A stretch of DNA of 64,000 nucleotides, taken from NCBI GenBank assembly GCA_947568835.1, contig OX387606.1:4154001-4218000 (forward strand), read 5' to 3'. Under the pieces are notes generated by a model that had not been told where the DNA came from, did not search any database, and worked only from the letters and a program-made list of their open reading frames with translations. The translations under genes were made by a program, and so were the position numbers. The DNA is from Protonemura montana (taxonomy: Eukaryota > Arthropoda > Insecta > Plecoptera > Nemouridae). Shown here one piece after another: positions 46,701 to 59,900 of the stretch (the first letter of the stretch is position 1; the number at the start of each line of letters is the position of its first letter).

Positions 46701-48143
46701 CCCCCTAACCCTCCGCGTACACGCACCGTCATCCATCATTGCGGCAGCGACGTCCGCCCGAACCGACGCTACCGACGGCGACGCTCGAACTTACAAATTA
46801 TAAAGCGAAGGGATGCTGGACGGACGCTGAAAAATGAATCCCCGTTTAAATAGAGTAAAAGAAAATTAGCTTTCCTCTGTCGGTTAGAGGTTGTTACTAA
46901 TGTCTCCAGTTACGAGTTAGTTAATGAGAAATGTTCGCGGGGCGCGCTTTGCCGCTGCGGCTAATCTGATATAATGCGAGTTACAAGTGGGCACCGGGCA
47001 CGGGCGCAAGGACGTGCCCGATATAGACTTGTGGGCTCCACGTGATGGGTTTACCGAATTCATTAAGTTTATCCCGAGGGTCGAGATTAATGTGTTGGGT
47101 GTTAATTTATGCATGGCAATACATCGCATTCTGATGACACTATCCGCATGTATTTCAGGTCTGATCCTGCAACGCATCCTTATTAGCCGTAAGATTGGCG
47201 GTAAATTTATGATTTTCTACGTTTTAATTGTGTTTTCGAATGTATAGAAAAGCTCTCTTTGTGTGTGTGTGTGTGATGGAAAATGAAGAGCATTGATTTG
47301 GAGCGTGCGGCAAAGGTTTTCAAATCTACAAGCGTTCGTGCCCCGCGCCGTATCGGCAGGAAAAGTGTCGAGCCTTAAATCGGGTATATGATTTTAACAA
47401 ACGCATTGACTCCGGAACGATGAGAACACGGCTTAGCACTTAATCGCTTAAGCCGCTCCTTTTGTGGGGTGGTCGTAATCACTGGCTTAAACTGAGTAGA
47501 TATCCAGGTTCACTGTTTAATAATTTTGAACTTTTTTTTTTCCCCTCTGGATAGAAATTTAATTTTCAAAAGTGAATTTTACGCTTAGGAAGTGATGTTG
47601 CGACGTTTTTGGAGAGTGCAGTTGTTTTGCAGTGCGGTTTACCGGCAGTTTTTATGCATTTGATAAGGAACGAGTGTTTGTTGCATTTACCTTTGAATGC
47701 ATTTCCCTTGCAGTCTTTGAGCTGTGAGCTTTGAGAATATGAGAATGTAAGAATGTGATAATGTACACTCCAAAGCTAACTTTATTCATGTGCTATAGAT
47801 AATGTCGTGCTAATGAGTTGCATTGAAGATTACGAGGAGAAAATGTTGGTAATTCAAAAAAACTACCTCTTTATTGCCTTTCCGTGCTATTTATAAAATT
47901 TAATTAACGCAAAAACACACACAAAAACAGGTAGAAAGATAACGAGAAATGATTTCTTAAGCAAACTTCGCCAAACTATAAAAGTAAATTGCAATCGTAA
48001 TTTCATTTACGTACTTTGGGCAAAGGATTTAGCGTAAGTGTTTTTTTGGCAGAAAGTCGCTCGACGAAATTTAAGTGTATTATTATTACGAAAAGCTTGC
48101 CATTTCAGGTCTTCTTGGCAAGTAGCCGAAGGCCCGTGAAGTA
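43792..48143. other. Intergenic sequence, no gene recognised
   Basis: AT-rich, with a poly-A/TAA microsatellite at 45148-45210, a GT tract at about 47257-47274 and a short GAGAATRTGA-like repeat near 47736-47765. A 166-codon minus frame at 44276-44776 has no recognisable domain. Confidence 0.5.
45148..45210 (+). repeat. Poly-A and TAA microsatellite
   Basis: TAATAATAAT, then 16 A, then (TAA)n, in total about 60 nt of A/T-only sequence with little interruption. Confidence 0.9.
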
Positions 48144-48525
48144 CGTTCTGTCAGTTCTTGGGGAGACTCGTCATAGGTCCTGTCAGTGCCCAATTACTAT
48201 ACATGTTCGGTCTAATAAGTCCCGTCAGTGCCCAGGGGCTCTCGTAATTTCTCCTGTAAGTGCCCAAATACTCTCCTTATATGATCAGTCAGTGCCTGGG
48301 GCTCTCGTAATAGGTTATGTCAGTGCCCAGAGACACTCGGTCTGTCCTGTCAGAGCCCAAATACTCTCCTTATATGTTCAGTCAGTGCCTGGGGCTCTCG
48401 TAATGTGGCATGTGGGTGCCAAAATACCATACATGTTCGGTCAGTGCCCCGAGGGGCTCTCGCAATATCTCCTGTCAGTCCCCCAATTCTGACAAGTTCA
48501 TTCAGGACCCGGGACTTTCGTGATG
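48144..48525 (+). repeat. Degenerate tandem repeat of about 60 to 66 bp
   Basis: Five to six diverged units built around CCTGTCAGTGCCCAAATAC, then CATGTTCGGTCAGTGCC and GGGGCTCTCGTAAT. Each unit holds two related half-units beginning GTCAGTGCC. The open frame running through it (+ 48016-48492) follows the repeat and is not taken as a gene. Confidence 0.8.
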
Positions 48526-48540
48526 TGCTCCGTGGCCCTA

Positions 48541-49279
48541 GAATAAGGAAATCTCTTTAAATTTGAAACTATTTTTTTATTTTTTTTTTGTGAGATAACA
48601 ATGAACATGTGTTTTTTTATTTACTTGTAAATCCAATTTTGAATAAAATATACCTGTTTAAAATGTTTGCGTTTGAATCTCGTACGAAAACGAGGGTCAC
48701 CATTTTTTATGACGTGAAGAGAAAAAACAGAAGCGAACGCAAAGGATACAACAAAATGACGTCAGAACTACCTGTAGTTAATCACAGCCCGTTTTCATCC
48801 CGCCACGAGAATTCATATTTTAGCCATTCTTTAAACAAATATAAATAGAAAAGTTATGATCGGACTATGAAAAGAACAAATACGTCAGATTTTATTTTAA
48901 ATGCGTATTTAAAAACAATGAAAATAATTAAATAATAATCTAAATGAGATTTCCCTATTGTCTGGCAATCATATCATTGTAACGCAATAAGAAATTTGTA
49001 CGCGAGCTTGACCCAAGTTCAGCGTGTGCAAATGCAATATGAAGTACCAAGTAAAATACGACCGAATCACGTGGCTTTGTGCGTCATATTTATATTTGAA
49101 ATCCTATTAGTAGAATACATGCGACATAACTTTTACCGCGAGCAGTTCTCGTGCGCGTTTCCAACCGGATTATAATTGTTTGTCGTCGTCCCGGTTGAAA
49201 ATGAGTGGCGTAGACCCAACCGGTCGGTCGAAAGGAAAACTCGTTCTTGAACCTTTGACGATGAAAATTCGGCTCAAGT
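48541..49279. other. Intergenic sequence, no gene recognised
   Basis: AT-rich; nothing supported. Confidence 0.55.
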
Positions 49280-49295
49280 CCCCCCCCCCCCCCCC
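49280..49295 (+). repeat. Homopolymer of 16 C
   Basis: Sixteen C after CTCAAGT. Confidence 0.95.
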
Positions 49296-50194
49296 TCCCC
49301 ACACCGGAACCTGAAAACAGAATTAAACATCATGTCTGCCAAATTAAACCTGTTGTTGTTGAATCGAATTTGACAAAATTTTCGCGGAAAAAAATAACAG
49401 CTCGTGTGAACGAGACCGGTGGAAATTTTGCCACGCGCGTTGGACGAGTATCGCTGGCTAAACAGTAAAAACAACGACACGTGGCACGCAAATAATGATA
49501 CAGCCAACGTGGTGGACAAAAAGTCGAGAGCTCATCGAAAGGTCAACATTGCGGCTCTTTGCCTGCTGTGTCGTATCATCGGGAATTGGATTAAAATAAA
49601 ATGTTATGGTGATTCCACGTAAACAAGAAAACGAATGACACGTGTGTCTATGTGGACAGCACTCTTTTGAAATTTTTGAGTGGTGTCTATTTGCATTTAA
49701 AAATGTTTTTTTTTCGAAATTCAAATGCTTATTTTGACATGCTCTGCGGAATGCATTAAGGGGCCGCACGTATCTGAAACTTTATTCGCTATAAAATAAA
49801 ACCACAGTGATTTTTGTGGATTTTTGGTTAATGCTTTGATTTGATGGGTTTTTTTTTTCCTAAAAAGGCCATCTCCTGACCTTTCGGCACTCCCACACTC
49901 TTCTTTATTCGACCAGATCGTCAAAGAATATATATATTTACATTCATTTCGCAGTTTGTTTTTGTACACCGTCATATTTCTAATTAATGAGTTAATTGGA
50001 ATTATAACAAAAAAAAAAAAAATCGAATCCAGCGATCCGAATCAACTTCATATTCCTCGATTTACTGTCAATTGATGCACTCAGTCAAAAATATGCTCGA
50101 TGTGATTAATATCTCCACAGTGCTTTGTCAGTGTCCTTTTCCCAGCTGCCTTTTCATTTTTCAGTCTCATCGACTCCTGGAGAGCGGTGGATCC

Positions 50195-50215
50195 GGGGGG
50201 GGGGGGGGGGGGGGG
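50195..50215 (+). repeat. Homopolymer of 21 G
   Basis: Twenty-one G after GGATCC, followed by AGGGGGAG. Confidence 0.95.
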
Positions 50216-50738
50216 AGGGGGAGTAATCGCGTGCCGCGAGGCTGTCATGAGAGTGAGCTACACGACCGCAATTACCGGCCACCGGGGCGCTGGCTTCGAC
50301 TCCCGGCGTCGCTTCGTCAGTGCCTCCAGTGGCCAGTGCCGACTTTGTTTTTCAGCCTCGTGCTGATTCTAGGTCGTCTCGCATGACGCTAAAAATCATC
50401 GGATATTGATATGATGACCTGTTTGCACCACATTTTTATCTTTTTGAAACTTTCTGTTTTAATTAAATTTTACTAATTGGGAGAGTTTTTTTTTTTGGGG
50501 GGAAACGGTAAAGTATACACCAGAATTAAAAACAAAAACTAATACATGGCAGTTGAATTTTTCGTGGAAAATTGAACACGAGCCGAGCGGGGCGCGTTGA
50601 TTACATGCCAAGAAATTCAGATGATTCGACGTCATTATTCAACAGCACAGCACACAGCATCCTGTCGGTCTGTGGGAAAACAGGGTTCCATCGCTTTCTG
50701 GTCAGACTATTTAAGTTGAAACAGTGGCAAATTTTCGA

Positions 50739-50751
50739 GGGGGGGGGGGGG
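50739..50751 (+). repeat. Homopolymer of 13 G
   Basis: Thirteen G after TTTTCGA. Confidence 0.95.
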
Positions 50752-53700
50752 TAAGGGTACTCCTCTTGGAATGTGCTCGCTTATCAACGCAAATGTATAT
50801 AAAATGGCATTAAGCTAATGAGTTATCAGCTGCATAATTGGCCGGTACACACGGGCTCTTATCGGTTCGGCCATGTGCAGACATGCGCGTTGGCTACATG
50901 TGCCGATAGCACCCGTACACTAGCTCATGCTAAACGCTGCAATGAGCTGATGACACCATATTAGTACAGCGAGTGCAGCAAAGAGAGATCTGCAATTATC
51001 CGCGAATCCACCTTGTGGTGCTGAAATATGTGGCTGCCATCTAGGTCAATTATTTCCTTCTGTCATTTTCCAGTATGCGCTATGCAGCTTCGCTGTGTTT
51101 TGTTTGCTGTGCCGAGTTATTTCAATATCGAGCTATGACATCGAGTTCAATTGGTCGCGAGCCGAACGAAGGGCTCTTCAAGTTGCGGAAAAGTCGAGAG
51201 CAGCGAATTGCGTTGCGAAACAGTTCTTTTGGTTTTCGTTTTTTTTTTTATGATATTAAATATACATTTAAAATGGAGTTTCACCTCAGTTTTGCGTGGT
51301 GTAAATAATGAATCTGTGATGCTGTTTTGCTGGTGTGGGTTTTGATTGATTACGCTACAAACTACCCTAGTTTGAATAAATCCCATCAAAGGGATGTCTT
51401 GTACGACTGACAAGAGGAAATAAAAAAAATACAACCCAACTTTGTGCACAAAATTATAAATGAAGGTAGTTTTAGAATACATCTAGCCAGGTGTGCAGCT
51501 TACCGTTTTAAATGAGAACAGCTTTTCTGTGGGGTTCCTCTTTCCCGCTAGCGAGGATTTTATTTACTGCCATGAATCTTTAATTGTATGCATAGGATTT
51601 TGCGCAGAGGTGCACAAGTGGGACAGAGGGGACGTAATTTGGCTTATCTCTATTACAGTAAACATAAATTCAACGTCCAGTATTAATAGCATTGGGACAA
51701 TTAACTTAAACAATTACACGGAAGGCCTTTACATTCTCAGAGCTTCGCATGTACACAATAAACAGAGAGAACTGCTTGCTAGGTGTACATGTTCTCCACT
51801 CAGGGACTGGATCCGAATTAATAATAGCACTTTGGTCCATGGCGTTTTTAGGGTTGAATCACTAGGGGCGATCCGGTAATCTGCGGTTAGTGCTTGATAC
51901 ATTTGTCAATTTGCTCATTCACTAAAGAGCCAAAGCACGCTTAACGCCTCCCCGTGTGGTATTGTCGATGAGGTGACCGCATGCTACCCAAGAACACGCC
52001 ATTGACCAGGGAGTCCAGTTTTTTGTACGCTTTTCTGCAGTGATGAGCCGTTTGATGACAAACAAAAGCTTTGGGTTCCTATCGCGTCGTGACACATAGT
52101 TTAATGTGATGCTCTACACATTGCCATGGTGTCCACGCATGATTGCGTGTCTACGTAATCGGCCAATTACACTGGAAATTATACCTTGATATTAATTGCT
52201 GGTGGTCATCTGGCGGCTATACGTGCGGCGTGGAATTGGGGAAGGCAGTCCTGCACTCGTGACTAATGGCCGCTGGACAGTTGCATTACGCTAATACCTC
52301 CCCGTATTTTCCGTTTCACCTGCTTCGCGTTTAGGATATGGCTCACCACAATCTCTTAAATAAGTTATACGAAATTTATCAATCAATCACAGCGTGCGCT
52401 CCGTGGTACATTGGTTGACGCGGGCAGATGGTTAATTATTCCATTCCAACAAACAACCAATCCGATTTTAGGTAATCAAATTATTACGCGGCTGTGACGT
52501 GCAACGTATAGACGAAGCTTTTTTTCTATACGCCTGCGTAGCATCGCCGTTTTGGATGCAAACAATAATCGATCAGTGGATATCGGACTCTAGCCAGGAT
52601 CAGAATCATTTTAGCTGAGTTTTGTGTGAGAAGAACTTACCTGTCAGGAGCGCTGGTGGTCAGAAAATATCACCAATTGAACAAACTTAAATGTCTTACA
52701 TCACCAGTGCATTTTTTATGATTTTGTTATGCATTTGTAAACATGAAAAATAGTCCGTCAAGCTGTCAGCTAAACATGCAAGCCACCCGTTCGATTTCGT
52801 TTTTGATGCGCTGTTTTCATCTTCAATTTTTGTCAATTTGTGATCACCTCTAATCTGATCCAGTCCAAATAAATGAGCTCAAAGAACTTCAGCAATATTT
52901 TTTTGCTATCTTAGAACGTACTCGTTGAATATCAATTGACACTTAATTGAACATGACATTTATGTAATGCCAGTCAAAACAATGGTTTGACTTTAAATCG
53001 TATCTACAGGTACAACCAGCTTGACCTTACCACATAGGTACTCGGTAGCGCCGGTGACGGGCAAATGTCACTTGCAAGAATTCGATGCGCGGTCGTGGCA
53101 GTGAAAGGTCAATAAAGAACGCGGAATTCCAATTTGAAAGACGAGTGTTTCAACTGGTAAGCCACAGGCGGGGTTGGGGTCCACTATCGGCACCGCCGAG
53201 CCGACCCGTAAGATCGGAGTGGAAGTAGCCTGTTTATATCTCTAAGGATCGGAGTCGTAGCGCACACCCCATAAAGCCGGGGAGATTTTCACCCACACAG
53301 AGAAAATGTCGGGATCAGCGCTTTCCTCACGACGACTAGAGAGGGAAACACGCAATCCGCGGGGAACTAAGAAAAAACTCACTGGCTGGAGTAAACTCAC
53401 GAGCTATCGCTCGCTATCGAATACTTTGACGATACGTTATTTTGTATGCTGAAAATTTTAAATCTTAGAATATCGATCAGGAATTCAAGTTTATGTTACA
53501 GTTTTAGCCCAACCTAGTTGGCCTCAGGAGGAGCAATGAGAAATATAATGGTTGCTTAGTGCATCATTTTCAGAGTTAGATTAACTACAATTTAAATAAA
53601 ACTAGAAACCCTGTGTTTAAAACCCTTCGTTATTTTCGCGACTGCTAGTTTCATAGGTAATTGAAACAAACGCCTCGGTGAATACCGCATTAATGAAGTG

Positions 53701-56529
53701 CTAACGCTTCTGACTGAACAGATAGTTACAGAATTGGATTAAACCAAACCTTACTATTTTTTTTTTTTTATAAGTTTAACAGTTTCAGTTGTCCATAGTT
53801 TTGTGTCAGTGGTGGTGCCATCAAACAGACTGGAAAGCATGTTGCAATGGCAAACACGTGATCGAGAGCGACGCAAGGAAGTGCACTGCGCCCCAGTTCC
53901 TATACACGGGCTAGCGTCGTCCAAGAGTGTAGCGAGAGACCCAATCATGCAGAAGAATGGAACTGGCCATCAAAGTTTTAGCGAACGCTCTCTGGAAAAC
54001 TACCCGTGGGTCCCATACGGGAGCCCGTTAACGCTGGCGAGTCGTGCTTACGAGTAGCACGCCGCCGATGCCGTTGCCGCTCGCCTGGCGCCCTTTCTTT
54101 TCATTCGTTCAACCACAAAGAAATTGCTATAGTAATCCAAACCCTTGTTCCCACTGATTGAAATGGCCCCTCCATCCGTTCCCTACTACTCTTTTGTCTT
54201 AACGATTCCGCGTCCTGTAAACTTAAAGTAACCAAACTTGAGTATCTAATTTAGAGTTTTAGCTTAAACACTGAGCCGTACTGAATAAAATGTCTGAAGA
54301 ATTAAGGCACGTATAAGAGTAGAGTGTATATGTTTCCCGGTGGTGCGATTTTTAAGGTGCATGCACGGTGCATACATAAGATGCAGCGCTGCACCTTCCA
54401 TGCGCCGGTGGATGTAAGTAATGCACTTATTTACGTGCCCCATCACTCTTCGACGGGCTTAATCTAGCAGCTTAAAGATGTGTCGAGACGTCGGAAAGTG
54501 GTTGCATACGAAATAAAAGTCTGCATTTCATTTAACATTGATGAAATGCGTGGGGCCGAGCGTTGTTGCAAAATCCTCTTCGAGTGAGCCGACGTAATTG
54601 AAAATAGCATTTTCTATGAGTGCTAAACGAGCTGAGTTCCCGTCCGTTTTGTTGCTCTAGCAAATGAGCGTGTTTACCGCCCTCACAACACATGGACTGT
54701 GAATAAAGTAGCCGTCACTTTGCGTCTACTCGATGGATGTATCCATTTACATCTAGATCTCTTCGAAATCGCCGCCGCGCCCCTTGGCTGTCTCCGGACG
54801 TTCCCGTTGAAGACTGACATTTGGAAATAACCTAGATCGGAACCGAGCGTGATCTTCTCGGGCCGGCGTGAATCAATTGCATGAGTTCTCATGTAGATCG
54901 GAGTCAAGGAAAACGCCTTCAGCAGTCAGCAATGCCATTCGATTAAGAGTAAAAAGTATATAAAAAGAGGAAAATATGTACACGATTCTACACTAATGCA
55001 AAGTGTTCAAGCACAAACGCAATGCTACCAGCGCTGCAGCGTGCATTATTAAAATGGTTATCGAATATTCAGAGCATGGATGTATTCCAGTTCTTTTTTT
55101 TCTTGCTACGCCCCGGCACGATATAAGTCCTGATGTTTAGCCGACACGTTTGGATAACGTGTCACCTGTTTTACCTGTATTGCATTGTTGTAAGGTAATA
55201 AAATGAACAAGCAGCGACGCACGCCTGGCGCGAGCCTAATGCTTGTCAGTGCTTATCGTAGGGACAGGAACGCCGCCAAGGCTGCCAGGAAATTGCCGGG
55301 TAACAGGACGAAAATGCAGGATATAACACTATTTCAGGATAACGTTGTCTAACGCACTCACAAAATTCGTTTGCGCGCACGAAGGTTCTTTTTACGTCGC
55401 GACTCGATGGTCGAATTATGCAAATGTGCATCTCAGCTATCGTTTCTATACTCTATAAATAGTGAGTCAGTGAATTGGCACCTATATAGGTATACTCAGA
55501 GCCACGCGGGGAGGGCGGATTTTCCAGTGCGGTGTTAGATTGTGTGAAGATGTCTCTGCGCCCGTGTGCTTGGGAAAATTAACTGGGTGAAAATCTCCGG
55601 GCAGCGTTTTGCCGCGCGATCGACCGTGGATATCTGTGGTACGATGTGCCCATATTCCATAATTACTCTGCGCTGTTTAAACTCGTTTCGCTGAGCGCTG
55701 CAATGAAAATGGCGGAAGGTTTTCGGTCGTAAGTGCCGCGGTGTGGAGTGTGCGCGAAAACCTCGAGTGTGCGTTTTCCAGCCAAGCGTTCGCAGGCGGC
55801 GCTGGCGGGTTGTGCGCGGTTGAAAACAAATCAGCCGAAAAACGAGCGTAATTGGAATCTAATGACATCGACTTCGTTTTTCGACAAAGTAATCAGATCT
55901 ACACGCGTAATTATTTTCTAATAAAAAACATTTTTAAAAGATATTACACGGAGAATAAATAACCGTTGGCATTTTGATCTCGTGTCGTGTTTCCATCAAT
56001 TTTGTTTTTCATTATTCGAAAACAAGGCTAAGTTTTCATAAATCAAAATTTGATCGTTCGAAAATCAAATCAAAGACGATATTTCTTTATCTTAGAGTAA
56101 GATGAGATGCCAATCTTTTTGTGTAGCAGTGTATACTGCCTCATGAATTCGCCATCATGCCACGTATCGGCTGTCAGTTTTCAATAACTATAAAACACCA
56201 TCAGAACGGCTTGGCGTAGGCATGGGTACACGTTGCTCTTGTCTGACACAAGAGGGGAAGGAATGATTTAAGTTTATTGGTATACATTTACTATCAGACA
56301 CGTGGACCAAAGGTGTGTCCTGCATAAAAAAACTGTCTCCTAGCCTCGTCCCGTGGGTTTAGACAGGATATATACGGGCTAGGCTTGTTATGGGCCTGAT
56401 CTGTTAAGATCTAGTGACTGAACGAGACGCACTGTTATATGGTCTATAAAACTTTTCTAAGCTCAGTTTCAAGGGAAATTAGAGGCACTTTAATTTATAA
56501 TTACAGCGCTTATAATGGCTCGGCTACAG
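50752..56529. other. Intergenic sequence, no gene recognised
   Basis: Unique, mostly AT-rich DNA. Short open frames only. No repeats or RNA genes recognised. Confidence 0.5.
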
Positions 56530-56530
56530 G

Positions 56531-56606
56531 GGGTGAATCACCCTGAACGCAACCCGCAGAGCAAACTGGGTTGAAGTGGAGGAGCCAAGTTTGCTCTGCG
56601 GGCTGC
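56531..56606 (+). repeat. Compound hairpin with GCCCGCAGAGCAAAC arms
   Basis: A 13-nt palindrome GGGTGAATCACCC (56531-56543) is followed by arms CGCAACCCGCAGAGCAAACT (56548-56567) and AGTTTGCTCTGCGGGCTGC (56588-56606) around a 20-nt loop. The right arm plus flank is the reverse complement of the dispersed motif at 38136-38175. Confidence 0.75.
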
Positions 56607-59600
56607 ATCTAGAGGATCGAGACTTAGATTATAGACTGTAGTATTTTCCAGGAAGAAAAGCTTGAGAAGATCATTCCAACTACAGGAAAGTAGGGAATAA
56701 TCCTCATTTAGATTGCTGTTATGTTCGAAATGCGTATAGAGTGCTTGTAGGATGTGTATAGAATGCCTGCGTGCGCAGGTGTACCCACGCAACGACGATG
56801 GTTCTACGGCTAGGAATACATAAACCATTAATGAAAGCTACTGATTTTATACCAGTGGAATTTTTTTTAGCACTTTTAAAGAGTAATAAGCATTCATCTG
56901 AATGTTTTTAATTAAATTTTGCTTTCTGTATAACTTGGTGTACCATTTCGCAGTGATTGCTTTTGAATGTATCCAGAAAATTACTGTGTGCAGCGATAGG
57001 AATGTAAGAATACGCCGTGTTCTATTAATTTATTTTAGCGATGCTAATTTTGAAATTCTTTTCTAAAAGAGATCCACGTGCTACCTCTTGCCTCCTCCTT
57101 TCGGTAGGTATTCATTCTGTAGATATTAGCTTCGTTACACGAAACTTATTTGCATCTCCATTTTGTAAACTCTCTTGGCGTTTCAAAATGCAGACTTAAT
57201 TTCATGAAACACTCTTTCAAGGCGGTATTCACATCTCGTTCACTCACTTATATAGATAGCGTGTACTCAGATTGCATATAAAAGAAAATATATTATAACG
57301 GACATTTTAATGTTCTCATCTGTGACTTTCTTGTTAACAAATGCAGCGGGACTGCTGTCAGTGGGAGAGAAGAAAATGTATTTTAGAGAAAGAAACATTG
57401 TAAAGCTTTCTGGAGGAATGTTTGAAAGTACTTTTTTTGTTTTACTCATTTACATGGCCAAGCTAAGCGAGTGGCCAGGAGTGACGTGACAGCGTAGGCT
57501 TGCTCAAGTACCTTTAATTTCCAATTAAATGAATTTAATAAAATAATTCCCAAATAAATAACTTAAGCTCATCTACAAGTCACAACACAACTTAAACTGT
57601 AATCTGTGGACCATTACGATATCAACACCAAAATTATTTACCGGCTAATTAACGGTATTACGGTACTAACTTACCGTTGAGTTCAAATGTATAGACGGAC
57701 GTCCAGCGTTGATGTTAAACTTTTTGCTTAGCAAACGAGCCGGCATCATGTGGTTACGGTTGGTGCCACCCGATGGCTCATGCGGCCGATTTTTTAATAT
57801 TCCTCTACAGTGAAATAATTACGACTCAAAATGGCGATAAATGTTTATCAATTGTTAATTTAGCATCAGTAAAGATGAATTGCTGTTTTACTGGTCTAAA
57901 ATGCGAGTAATCTACGAGTACCAATAAGCATCATCCATGTCTGCCGGTAAAGAGGTCATTTGGCGGTCATTTTCCACGAAGACAGTTTCACATTAGCGTT
58001 TTGATAGCACGGGACTTCGCTCCAGTAGCCAGAAAATGGTCGCTGGATGATATAGAGACGAAAAAGTGGCGTTCAAGCCCGTGTTATAGCATGCTGGAAA
58101 TTAATTTGAACCTAACCCCTGCACAGATCACGTGGATGCAGGCAGTTAGTACCTAGGATTCCCGGTAGTTTGATTTAAGATTGACTAAGATTAAGGTTTG
58201 CAGCCATCAGATACCGATTGGCTTCGAAGTATTTGTTGCGGCTCGAAGATTGAACGGGAGTGGACCCGCTGAGGGGTTGATAACGGGAACTTCCACCTAC
58301 CAAGAACATCACAGTTGTCGTTAATATTCAAAACTTAAATAAGATTGTTGTGGTGAAATTGGACTTGCTCTGTTGAGATTGACTTGTGGTCCTAAAAAAG
58401 ATCAGCAAAGTAGACGTGTTTCCTGTGTTGGCTTGTTCCGAAGAACTGCCGCTGCACCAAAGCAAAGTCGGCTTAATATAATATAATATAAGATATAATA
58501 TAACTGACGATGCCTACACAATTACTATGTAAATGTCTATAGAAAAAACAAACAAACAAACAAACAAACAAAGTCGGCGTCCAAGTCCGTCTTCAAAGCA
58601 TGTGCTTTTTATTCTTGTATTCTGAATGACCCGTGACCATTGTAATCCTACGGGCAGACTGATATTGTGTAATAGAAATAAATTTAAAAAAAAAGGAATA
58701 AGATCAGGGCAAGGAGTATTGTGAGTAACAATAACAACCTAGTTTATATCAGGTTGTGATATTCCAGGTATGTTAACTAATTTGTGATACTGCATGCGGT
58801 AATGCAGTATGATAGAACGGTGGGGCTCCAAACCGGTTCGACACAATATATTTCTAGGTCGCCATATTTCAAGCAACTTCCGAGTTTTGTCATTTCAGGT
58901 AGATATAGTTTAGAAATGCTGCCGTACGTAATCTTCGTAATATGCTTATGTAAATAATAAAAGAAAAATAATGAGATCTTGTATTCTTGGTAGTTTGGTT
59001 AAGCAAATATTTTTCAGAAAACGAGAAAATTAGGTAACATTTATTTTGGGAATTGTTTTGTGTATCTGGCACACACACATATGTGTATGCTATATATAGA
59101 ATGTGAAATTTTTTATATTTGATGACACAGTTAGTTACAAAGCTCGTAAAGAGCTAATCTGTGGATATATTAACTTGATCATCTTTTACTTCCCATGGAT
59201 TGACGAGAGCAAACCTGGACTTGATTCCATGCATTTTGATGTTTAATTATATTGCTATTATCTGTGTGTGTTTCGAAAAACTCGTATTAAATACTCAGTT
59301 AGGTAAGTAACACAACCATTGAAATTGGTTTTTGGCAGAAAACAGCTATCATCTCTTTCTGGGCTGCTGCAGAATAGAAATATAAAGGAATTGCGATCCA
59401 TTTATACTCGTGCGGCACCGTGCCGTAATGAGCAGGTAGCAATTACCAAAAGAAAAAACTGTATTTTTCCCTGGTTATATCGCGCAGGTGATGTCACAAT
59501 GCACAATTAATAATTTAATTGTACTCGCTGTAAAGTGAAGCTCTACAGTGAGGTCTCTTTTACTGGAAGGCTACAATCAATATCTTCGGTTACCATTACC

Positions 59601-59900
59601 AACAACCACAGGGTGTAACACGAGCGCACGTCTGGTTTCAAATGGCTATGTCGTGTCTCGTTTTGAAAGTCACCAAGCGTGTTTAAAACATCCCAGCAGG
59701 TTCATCAAAGTTTTCGAGTGCCAGACACATAAACCGTGATCCCTGCTCTCACAAAGTTATCTCAAAATCAATTTCACACAGTGAAATAATTTGTCGTACG
59801 CAGCCAGTCCACTCCTACTCTAATTACTAGTTTGCCCTCGATTAACTGGTAGGTAATTAATATTCAGTTCAATCATCTCTGATATTCGATTGCCTGATAA
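56607..59900. other. Intergenic sequence with simple repeats
   Basis: Contains TATAA-type repeats (about 58474-58504) and a CAAA tetranucleotide microsatellite (58543-58572). No gene recognised. Confidence 0.5.
58543..58572 (+). repeat. CAAA microsatellite
   Basis: About six to seven CAAA units after AGAAAAAA. Confidence 0.95.

Noticed and set aside
48016-48492. 158-codon + frame
   Set aside because: It runs through the degenerate tandem repeat at 48144-48525, and the protein simply follows the repeat period.
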